Shown here piece after piece: positions 50,875-64,000 of a stretch of DNA of 64,000 nucleotides; position 1 is the first letter of the stretch, and each line of letters opens with the position of its first letter. The position numbers and the translations under genes were made by a program. Origin of the DNA: Xiphias gladius (lineage: Eukaryota; Chordata; Actinopteri; Istiophoriformes; Xiphiidae); assembly GCF_016859285.1 (NCBI RefSeq), contig NC_053417.1:22474706-22538705 (forward strand). Reading direction: 5' to 3'. Below the pieces are notes generated by a model. That model was given only the letters and a program-made list of their open reading frames with translations. It made no database searches and had not been told where the DNA came from.

Positions 50875-51997
50875 TTCGGTAACGCTAGTTATATGAAGGA
50901 GGTACCAATGAAATACTTAGTGGTTCCTACTGGTACTTAAATGTAGGTACAGTGGAAGAAAATAAGACTATAGGGAACAACTGAGTAACAGCTTACTATT
51001 TTAGAGGAAAGGGTAAATAAATTATGCTCTTATTTTTACAGGGTACACTACTGGGGGGAAAAAAATTAAATTTGTGGAAAACTGTGCTAACAACCTTGTT
51101 CTTACTGTGTGATTAAAGAGTAAAAATGGAGGAACAGTGGACACTTGATATTACAGCCTGCCTACCTTAGCCTTACTATGTAATGTAAAGTAATTGTTGA
51201 AGTCTGATTAACAAACTTTTTAAAAAAAAATTAATGCAGTGTGGAGGAGAAAATACAATATGAAAGAGGGGTACTCATATTTTACAGGCTTCTGCGGGCA
51301 AGCTACAACCACACTACAGGCATTTATTAATATGTCTTCTACCTTAGTGTGTGATATAATACTGGAACAACATATGCAACAATAAGGACAAGTCAAGAAA
51401 TGGATCTATATTTTTTTTAAAATTGCTCCAGGCAGGAATCTTAACCAGCACTGTAGCGGCTCGTAACAGTTACACTGGCGTTGAAAACAAACGTGCCTTC
51501 CTCAAATGCAAAGCTATGGAAGGTTTCTATTGTCGTTCAAGGAGACAAAACTATATCATAATAAAGTCATGTAATAATATAACACATATATGTAGGTGGA
51601 TAAAACATTGATAGTCTTTAATGTGTAATGAGGGACCCAGTAATTTTTATTTAAATTCTTTTAATTACACAGAAAGAACAAGGTTTGTAGGCTCTGATAT
51701 CAAGTGCTGACTGTGCTCCCCTTTTTACTCTTTAATTACACGGTAAGAAAATGGTTGTTAACAGCATTTCTCCCCAAACTGCAGTTTTGTTTCAAATACT
51801 GTACCCCATAAGGGCCCCATATTTAAAATAATTATAATAGTATAATTTTTTTCTCCCTTCTTCTAAAATTCCCAATTGTTACTCCCTTATTCTCCATAGT
51901 GTTATTTTCTTCCAGCGTGCCTAAATTTAAATACCAGTAGGAACCAGTAAGTATTTTATTAGTACCTGATTAATTAATTGAAATTACACTGTAAATC
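50875..51997. mobile_element. Foldback-like element with long (>300 bp) inverted repeats
   Basis: The left arm (about 50900-51210) and the reverse complement of the right arm (about 51640-51965) share a long colinear series of blocks. Examples are AAATACTTA, GGTTCCTACTGGTA, TGGAAGAAAATAA, GTTAACAACC-like words and ATTAAAGAGTAAAAA. The middle (about 51210-51640) is unique to the element and has no long open frame. Arms differ by many point changes and small indels, so it is old. The exact ends and any target duplication could not be fixed by eye. Confidence 0.75.
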
Positions 51998-52099
51998 AAG
52001 GGATGTATTATGAAGTATTACCCAGTTGTCCTTTTTTTTCTGTTTCTATTCAGCTAAATTAAAATTACACGTTTCTCATATCTATCTCCATCTAAATCT

Positions 52100-52100
<1 letters not shown>

Positions 52101-52130
<30 letters not shown>
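52101..52130. repeat. Poly-A run of about 30 bases
   Basis: An uninterrupted A tract lies about 270 bp upstream of the cdc42 5' UTR exon. It has no obvious retroposon body beside it. Confidence 0.9.
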
Positions 52131-52133
<3 letters not shown>

Positions 52134-52399
52134 CAGGTTCAGGTGAAGACGCAGGATATAAGGGACTGAGGAGGTGATGTCACCACTTCTGCAGCCTCAA
52201 GATGCGTCAAGACAGCCAACATAACCGGAGGTTGTTAGCTTTCAAAGTAAAAGCATTAGAAGGAAAGACCCGTGTGGATATTTTCTATTTAAAAAAAAAA
52301 AACTACACACAGCGTAAAAATACCTAAAATTGACAACTGTAGATTTAATCTTGGCTTCTCCATATCCACGTTGGAACTTATTTTGTATGAGACGTAGCG

Positions 52400-52564
52400 T
52401 CGGATTTTGCAGCGCATGTTTTACTTTGAATGTGATATCTGGTGTTATTCTGTCTATCTTGACGGCGCTGGTGGAAGTACTGAACCAAGTTGCTGCTCGC
52501 TGGTGCCAACGCCCGGCGAAAATAGACAGCTAACGTTAGCGAGCGGAGATACGGAGGGACACTG
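52400..52564 (+). promoter_or_regulatory. cdc42: Probable cdc42 promoter side and untranslated first exon
   Basis: The sequence is locally CpG-richer and ends in a donor (ACTG|GTACGT) at 52564. The next exon begins at 53130 after CCCCTCCAG, with 36 untranslated bases before the ATG at 53166. The transcription start was not pinned and no TATA box is seen, as usual for a broadly expressed gene. Confidence 0.55.
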
Positions 52565-53093
52565 GTACGTACCTCAAACATTTTCAGACATCTCTGTGTG
52601 TGGTTAGTTAACAAATGCCGGTTCTGACATTGGTTTCATGTTTCATCTTGTTAGCTGGAGCCCGTTCGTTTACGAGACAGCGTTAGCCGTCCGGCTGCTA
52701 ACTAGTTAGCCAGTTAGCAGTGTTTGCTAGTGATGGCTAGCACTGCGTTAGCTTAACTTGCTAGTCGATGGGGAAAAAAAAAACAAATTTTCATTTTCAT
52801 TACCGCTACACGCTTGTTGAGGTAGATACTATTAATCTATGTCATTGCCCCATTACCTTATTTAGACATACTAAAGTTGGTAAGGTAATTAAAAGTCACC
52901 AAGTGTCAGCCAGTGAGTAACGTTGTCATTAGCTAACGTAGCCTCCAGACAGTGTTAGTAGTGGGGTGTGACACTGAACTAGTTAATGCTAGGAAACAGC
53001 CCCCCCTCCCCAGATGACATTGCCTTATCAAAGCTGTCATTAACCATTGATTGACCTGAAAATGTTTCAAGGCTAATGTTTATATGATTTTAA

Positions 53094-56915
<3,822 letters not shown>

Positions 56916-58375
56916 GTTTCGTCGCAGCCTTCTCCACACCAGTTTCCAAATCTAGGTTAACAGTACTGAAGAGGTTTCCTGCAAAAGCACATTCCAGCAT
57001 GAGTTGAGATATCATGAAATATTTGCCATCTGACTGACTTAACCCAAATACGTAGTCAATGTGCTGAACGTGATTTTAAGACTAAGTAACATTTGATGCT
57101 GTTTGTAATCACATTTCATTTGATACCACTGAAATGGTCTTACACGATGTGAACACTGAATGCTTAAAGTATATCAACAAACTGTGGGCAACATTAAATA
57201 ATATTTCAGCTTGACCACATTATGTTTAGAGTTTATTTTTACAGAAGTGCTATTCCGAAAGAACGCACTATGAGATGGTATTTTAGTGGGTATAACTTTT
57301 GTATCGAGTGCCCTGTAAAACACAAACAAGCTTAAAATGATGGGTTAGTGAGATGCTCAAATTCTGTATTTGTGGGAGTTACATGTTTCTTATTTTCCAA
57401 AAAAGTTCCTTTAAGTTAATCATTTATACTATATGTTCAGCCCTGAAATGCAAGACTGCCTTTGGTCAACACTGCGTTTTCCTTCCATCACTGATATAGA
57501 TCCGGCTAAAGTCATAGAACTCAAATATTTTGTTTTCCAGGCGTTTTTTAAGAATTGACACAATTTTCAAAGGGTTAGTATGAGTCACTGTGTTTCACTC
57601 AATGTCACTGTCAACATAATTCCCTTGTCAGATCTAAGAACGATCTGACATAATATGGCATTTCTAGGCTATGCGCCATTGCTGTTCTAGTTTGCCTAAA
57701 GAAAATCTGATAAATTGACGCCTGACAAAGCAGAGAACCCACAGAGGCTGACAGACAAGCAGGAAATGTATGAAGCTTGAGTTTTAAATACAATGTGAAC
57801 ATTCCATTGGAAGTCATCTATCACAAATGGCCAATTCAAGTAACTACATGCAAGGAGTTTGAGCACAATTTCCCAGTCATTTGCTTTTTGTGAGGTATGC
57901 ATTAACAACAAGGTGATGTGTATGCCCTTAACACTTAAAAGCTGCAATAGCAGAACTTTGTCTGAGCATTTCAGCTTGTAACCCAAGGCTAATATCTTAT
58001 TTTGTAAACTGAACACATTTGCTGCTACACTGCAGTATCATAAAGTCAGATAGCAACACATTGTGAGTTCTTATAAAATGCTATACTTAGTTTGAGATCC
58101 TGTGAAGATTGTGAAGATGACTGAACTAGTACTATTTGCATTTGTCTTTTACTATCCATGACTAGATGGTGGGCTTGAAATTGATTTGTAAATATAGTGA
58201 GAATATACTTATTGACTGAAGAAATTGTGTGCATTACTGATACTGAGATTTAAAGGAGCTGACATGACACTGAAATCACATTAACCAGGAAAATTACTGA
58301 GTTTAGTGGACTTATTCAATTTGACATCAAAGTTGTACTGTATCTTGCTTGTGATAAAGCATCACAATAAACCAG

Positions 58376-58397
58376 TATTACCAGTATTATGAATAAA
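58376..58397 (+). terminator. cdc42: Two polyadenylation signals for the CVLL-tailed cdc42 transcript
   Basis: AATAAA occurs at 58376-58381 and again at 58392-58397, about 1.46 kb after the second stop codon. The intervening 3' UTR (56916-58375) has no repeats of note. Confidence 0.7.
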
Positions 58398-59114
58398 CCT
58401 AACCTCAAATACTACATGTTTTCTGTCGTGATGATTACATAAAGTTTATGAACTTGTACACATTTTCCACAGATGATGGGGGGGTGAGATATACAAAATA
58501 ATGATTTGTAAATACAGCAGGTTCTCCACCAAGAAGAATTGTTTTAATTAAGAATTTTCAGCATCACCACTTAAACATTACAGAGCAGTGCAAAGAATAT
58601 TTCCATTGTGGCTGGTGGGCCAAAGAGTAGTGCGGACAGAATCGGTGGTGTGATAAGAAAGGTCAACTTTTTAATTTTTTTTTTTTTTTTCTTGTACGAA
58701 TCCATGTAGCAGTCATTCTGTCAAAAATGATGAGATCACAACACACAGTGATGTCTTCATATTACTTTATCACACCATCTTTCAATGAATACTGACAAGT
58801 AAACATAAACATCGGAGCCAGACAGACCATTCAAAGAGCCTGTTCCTCAAAGCTGCTTTGATGCCGTACATAGCTACTTGTCCCTGACAATTTCCGTGAC
58901 CAGATGACTTAGATGACTTTACTTAAGAGACCATTTTCAATCTACATATACTGTTTGTTTTCTCCAGGTGCAGCCTTGGGAATTTTTTTATAGCTTTTTA
59001 CGCAAAGAAAACATTCCTTTAACACGTAAAATGACCACAGATTATACAAGAAAAATATGATTGTGCAATTTCAGGCAAAGGCAGGAAGCAGGCATTACAT
59101 GAATCACACAGAGT

Positions 59115-61821
59115 CTATGTGTCTACCGCCGGGCATATCTCAACGCAGCTGTCAGTAACACGAATTCCGTACCATCCTGCCCAGAACTGCGTGTCCTTGC
59201 CTCCGTGGGTAAAACGGATGTATCTTACTCCTGGTCCATAGTTCTTGAAAACATGGGTTATCTGCAAAACAAATATCAGTAAATCTAGACTGGTCCCGGG
59301 GATTTGGGCTTCCTCTGAGCCTCGTCGTGTTAATCAACTCTTCATGCTTTTGTACATACCTGATTCCATTTCTGATCGTTCCACTGTTCGAAGAAAACGG
59401 TCCCGGGAGCAAAGGTCTGGATGCGCCTCTTTCTGTGATTCAGCAGCTCTACACAGATGTGGTACTCACTGCCACAGTCCCATCGCGGCGCATACCTAAC
59501 ATAACACAGACGCACAGGCACGTGCACATTGATCAGGGGTCAGCAGTTAGGTTCAACCGCGGGTCCGTTTTTTCAGCGCTGTTCACTGGGACACGCATTC
59601 CTTCATTTTTTTAAATATGCTTTGTTGTGTTCTGTTTTGCACTATGAGACTACTGAGTATGTTTATTTGAGTGTACAATCACATGGTGTCTCAATACACA
59701 GCACAAAAAAGAAAGGTGAGGTGGAATTGATAGGTTCTCAACACATGGTTAACAGACCCTCATTCATTGGCTGAATGAAAGTACTGTTGTCGACCAAAAC
59801 CCGTTACAGTCAAATAGGCTCAGTTTAAAATATTTGCCTGTGTTATTCATCGTTCCACGTTTATTCGACTTCTTTTCGGCGCCGTGAGCTGTAAAAAATA
59901 GCGTGCCTCTGTTCCTGTGGGGCAAGTATCTGGTGTTGCGAGGCCATATTTATCGGGATTTACATGAGCCTCGTATTTACATCATAATCTAGCATGTTTA
60001 GTTTTAATGCAAACTATCAAAGGGAAGACGGAAGATATCCTTGTTGGGAGAGCCAACAAAAGAGAGCCTTTTGGCCCACTGGCTGCTATTTGCCTTCTAG
60101 AAGCTCATTTAGTTTGACTGATATTATTTATTATTTAGCCATACATGATGTTAAATGTCGAAGTAGTTTAATGTATTAGACATCATCTTCATAATTACTT
60201 TTGGAGCCATTTTTGAAACCCAGCGCTCCCGAGGTTCTGCTATGGGTGACGCGTGTGCTCACGTGAAATGACACTTATGTCGACAGCACACTAGCGAAGC
60301 AGGCTCTATATTGCTCTATATACAACGCCGTCAAATCTGGACTGTGTGTGCGGCTGATTGTTAGATAAAGAATTTCATCGGTAGTGGTCTCACCAATCCG
60401 ATACTCTGATGTCTGGCTGGAAGTGATCCATAAATGATGGGTTGTAACCTTCCTTCTCCAAATCGATCAGCTGGGCCTTCTTGCAGATGCTGCGGAGAAC
60501 AGACGGTGTTTTAGCTACTACACAATATGACTGAACCATATGATATAATTGCCGTATGTTTTTTCTGTATCGCTCCAGGTTAATACTCACCTGTAAGAGG
60601 TCACAAAGCTTTTCTGGACTGTCTCGTCTGGGTGTGGCACCATGAGCCCCTCTACTTTCCACTTATCGCCACCATTCTCCAATATCTGCCAGCCCTTCAT
60701 GTTATCTATAAAAACAAAGACGAGGGCTGTGAGAAAAAATGATTTTGTGGATCTGATTTGTTGTTCAGCCGGTAAGCAATGGCCTTAACGCCACCAGATG
60801 TTGAGTTAAGACATTTTTGTGGCTTCGTACGTTCTCCTCTTGGATTCTTGAGAAGATTCCTCCTCTTCTCGCACAGGAAGTAAAACAACCTCCAGTCGCT
60901 GGGTATTCTGGCGGCGTCGCGGAGGCGATATCCTTCCCTTCTACATCTCTCCCGCCACAAAGACTCACTGTCGGCCACTTCTTTCCATTGATGGCACACC
61001 AGCCGACAAATACAAACCACCTGATCAGGGGGAAGATTCAGGAAGATCTCCTCCAGGATCTCCAGAGGAACAGGGAAAAACTGATAGAGACCAGAGAGGA
61101 CACAGATAAGATGAAGCTTGGAGTGATCCGTTTTCAAGCACTGACTTTGGACCGATGCAATCAAAAATTTTTTTTTAAAAGGGTCTTGTCTCACTGATAT
61201 CTCTTTGGAGTATTTACCCTTGCACTCTTACGGCTCCTGTTATTGTCTTTCGTCTGTTAGTATATTATTTTTGCCCTCTTGCCTTTCTTCGGATTTCCTT
61301 ATTATTTCATGTTTATCTCACCCCCTCCGCTCTCCCTAGCTAAGGGGAGAGGAGAATAATTATCATAAAACATGACCTTCCACGGCAATTTCACACTTCA
61401 TACATAGTCACATTAGAAATCAATTGAAATCATTACTGTTTTAGCATTTTAATTCTCTGACTATTTTTTGCCATGAGTCATTTTTATGCTTGAAAGTCCC
61501 AGTCAACCTGAACCCCCCCCCCCCTCTCCGTGTCCCACTTTATCTGACACCGTTGGGTTGAGTAGGATGGTGCTTTAAATCTGCTTTTCTTCAATTGTGT
61601 TTGGACAACATGAAATACGCCTGGTATATTTTGAGACGTCATTTCTCCGAGGATTGTTTAAAAGTGAAAGTGTTACTGTCCTGGGGTCGTTCAGCAATGA
61701 CACGAGAAACAGCTGTTGTGTCACGTAAAGCACTTACATCTTCATTGGAAGACGTTGACGGTTTTTGAGCGGAGGACACGGTCCGACTTGAAGCCGAATC
61801 ATTGCTTAGAGTTGCGCCCAT
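59115..61821 (-). CDS. F-box/FBA glycoprotein-recognition subunit (FBXO2/6/44 group)
   Basis: Minus-strand exons: 61821-61738, 61080-60831, 60705-60591, 60489-60394, 59495-59360 and 59261-59115; 275 residues, phases consistent. These proteins are SCF ubiquitin-ligase adaptors; the F-box binds SKP1 and the FBA domain binds N-glycans on misfolded glycoproteins. The F-box spans about residues 30-75 (FFPVPLEILEEIFLNLPPDQ, ICRLVCHQWKEV), followed by the linker FYFLCEKRRNLLKNP. The FBA domain runs from GWQILENGGDKWKVE through QLIDLEKEGY, FQPDIRVSDWYAPRWDCG and YGPGVRYIRFTHGGKDTQFWAGWYG, where the two Trp match the glycan-contacting W-x-x-W area of FBXO2. The start at 61821 has a strong context and gives MGATLS, an N-myristoylation-like start; an in-frame ATG at 61842 would add seven residues and remove it. 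Which paralogue this is remains open. Confidence 0.92.
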
Positions 61822-64000
61822 AGCGTTCGCTTTCCTTTTCATGCCTGGGACAAACCCAGGCCAGTTTTCTCCTCGCACGCAAATATACTCAAATACACTC
61901 AACACTATGACTTTAAGATTAAAAGAAAAAAAAAATGTATTATGGTTTACACAGCTACAGTATCACATATGAGCCTTTAATTGTTCATATACGATAACAC
62001 AACACGGAAGCGCAGTTCGACGTATTGATACTGAGGTAAAAGCAGCTACGACATCGGCGTCGCCTGTGACTCAACGTGTAACACACGACCACCAATTCCT
62101 CCCATTTTAATTGTAATGACAGACAATTTGTTTCCAAATCTCTACGCGGAGTCTCCTCGCCACGGCTGCTCCCAGAAGGTACTTTATCAGGCTTTTCCAG
62201 TCGCTCGTTATCCACCCCAGGACACCCCGGAGAAGGCCTAGAAGAGCGCGCAGGCGGAGCTTAGACGCCCGAGTAACGCAGCGAAGGGCACTACCGAGGC
62301 GAGGCGCGTTTGTTGGTTTGGCGCCTCTCAGAAGCGGGGCAACGCAAACCGCTTTGCATAGGACGTAAGCGGAATCAGGACCAGGTAGAAACATTTGCAC
62401 CCAGAAGCTGCTGTTGTCAAGTGGATTTTTTTTTCTTAATAAAAAAAAACAAACAAACCCGGAGACTTTACAAGCAGAGCGGTGCCCAAACATTTGCACA
62501 CGCCACAGTTCCCGTTTAATTTTTTTTAAGTTCATAGCATAAAATTAACGGTTCACTAACATTTGGAGAAAGGCTCTTCATTTATTTTTATGTCTGTTTG
62601 TTGCAGGGGTTGTACTTACTTCTCTTTGCTTCAAAATAAAAAAAAAATAATAAAAAATGTAATTTGCCCAAACCTTTGCACATAACTTTATATAACAGGG
62701 TAACAGCACTTTGGGGGTCTTTTACTTCTCTTACTTTAAGTACACAGTCCTGGCTATACTTACACTTTTACATTTTCACTGCCGTAATTCTACTTGTAAT
62801 TAAACACTTTTTACAGCGTGGAATTGGTCCATTTTTTTTTTACACTAGTAAAAGATCGGAGTTTTTCTTCCACCGTAGAAAAAGACTCGCATTAATGGGG
62901 CTTGAAATGAGTAAAATAAAATATGGTACGAAAGAAAATAAACTAAAACCGAACGAGACGTTACAAGCACAAGGGGCACAAGCGGACGTGCGAATAATCT
63001 GCTCGGCAGAAGCGGAAGAACGTCGGTCTTCGCTGTCGACCCCGCCTGCCCGGGCGAGCTTCGGTGTACGCCGGGCAACAAATGGCAGCGAGCCTTCTTA
63101 GAACCCAGCCTTAAAGCAAACTTCCGGTATGGGTCACCCCCGTGCTCAGTTTTAAAACGGCTTCGTTTGAACAACACGCGATTACATTTCTTGCGTTTTC
63201 CCGCTGGGTTTTCTACAGTTGTTAAGAAAGACTGTGAACTACGTTAAATTTCCCCGCAGCAAAAAAAAAAAAAAATCTTTTGGCCTCGCAACCAGGGTGA
63301 TGTACGGTGGGGAAAGGCTCGCTGTATCCGAGGTAAATACTGAACCAGTAATAAAGAAAAAAGTCGGTTTTAGATCGAATTTGCCTTGTAAAACAAGTGT
63401 AAGCCAATCGTAGATTATGCCTGTGGTTCGTGCAATTTAGATAGAGGGGCACGTTTCGTTAGGTTTGTCACTGTGTTTACTCATTTATCTTGGACAGACC
63501 CGCAGTGTTTTATCAGCGTGAAAATGGGAACCAACGCGCAGATTTGATGTATTGGACGTGATTAACATTCCCTGAATAATTCAGCAGCTGATCATTCTTA
63601 GTAATTTCGACGTCCACGACTCTAAATGGACCGGCACCAGGCGCCGCTTTCCCCGGTTTACCGGCAAACTCGAGCAGTATGGCGCCTTAAACTGAAGTTG
63701 CGAAGAACAAGAAGGCTACGAGGACTTAGAATATTTGAAGTGAATGTACCTTCGTTTGAACTTTAAGTGAGCGGACTTCAGGGGACCCGATGGACTCTCC
63801 TGACTTGTACAAAGTTTGCACCTGTTTTTGTATTTTAAACGACTATTACTTCACCTCTTTGTTGTAAATAAAGAGTAAAACCAAAAAAACAACAACTTTT
63901 TTTTTTTTTACTCAGTCGCCCCTGAATGAAAGCTGGACGCCAGCCGGGGAAAAACCCCCCCACACGAACTCAAATGTGTTAGAAATGTGTACCGCCGACG
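61822..64000. other. Upstream side of the F-box gene; no supported gene
   Basis: The region 61990-62380 is CpG-rich and is probably the F-box gene's promoter and 5' UTR. A 'cccaaacatttgcacac' motif recurs at 62487 and 62667 ('cccaaacctttgcacat'), suggesting an old transposon. The stretch 62700-62878 matches the hAT-like family seen at 35017-35586. A CTTCCGG ETS-like site in CpG-rich DNA at 63120-63126 could mark a promoter. An AATAAA at 63867-63872 followed by an A-rich tract could be a transcript end. None was tied to a protein. Confidence 0.45.
62700..62878. repeat. Fragment of the 'gtggaaagtaactaagta' hAT-like family, copy 3
   Basis: The words 'cttactttaagtacacagtc', 'atacttacacttttacat', 'aaaagatcggag' and 'tttcttccaccgtag' follow the order seen in the right half of 35017-35586. 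Only one end is recognisable. Confidence 0.55.

Noticed and set aside
62107-62535. 142-codon minus-strand open frame upstream of the F-box gene
   Set aside because: It overlaps CpG-rich promoter-like DNA and a decayed repeat; the translation is basic low-information sequence with no family match.

Overview
The window is vertebrate nuclear DNA from a ray-finned (percomorph-like) fish. The evidence is split genes with GT-AG introns, protein sequences close to vertebrate families, TATA boxes and AATAAA signals, and abundant fish-type DNA transposons (Tc1, hAT), LINE fragments and microsatellites. I see no bacterial, viral or LTR-element genes. Gene models were built by eye from splice sites, reading phase and family knowledge. 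Gene coordinates below span start codon to stop codon, with exons listed in the text.

Layout, left to right. (1) 1-10.3 kb: two tandem chitinase-family (GH18) genes on the + strand. Only the last exons of the first are in the window. The second (6458-10240) is complete in layout but has Asn and Gln at two positions of the GH18 catalytic motif, and a pentanucleotide repeat in its hinge puts the chitin-binding domain out of frame. A LINE fragment and a complete-ended Tc1 transposon lie between them. (2) 11.1-15.9 kb (-): PM20D1, 13 exons, catalytic residues intact. (3) 16.7-23.0 kb (-): a LAP2/LEM-domain inner nuclear membrane gene, either TMPO or the LEMD1 relative. (4) 23-38.6 kb: about 15 kb with no gene I can support, holding fossil transposons and simple repeats. 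(5) 38.6-41.5 kb (+): MFSD4A, 10 exons. (6) 42.2-45.4 kb (-): an intact acidic chitinase (chia) with the full catalytic motif and chitin-binding domain, converging on MFSD4A. (7) 45.4-52.4 kb: intergenic, with a palindromic MITE and a roughly 1.1 kb element with long inverted repeats. (8) 52.4-58.4 kb (+): CDC42 with a 5' UTR exon and the two alternative last exons that give CCLF or CVLL tails. (9) 59.1-61.8 kb (-): an F-box/FBA glycoprotein-recognition gene of the FBXO2/6/44 group. (10) 61.8-64 kb: no supported gene.

The genes are a chromosomal neighbourhood rather than an operon. PM20D1, a LEM-domain gene and MFSD4A are also near each other on human 1q32.1 (from memory), so part of the block looks like old conserved synteny. 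The main biological interest is the chitinase cluster: an intact enzyme at one end and, about 32 kb away, a relative whose active site has changed at the same positions I recall for mouse Ym1, with a variable-looking repeat controlling its carbohydrate-binding tail.
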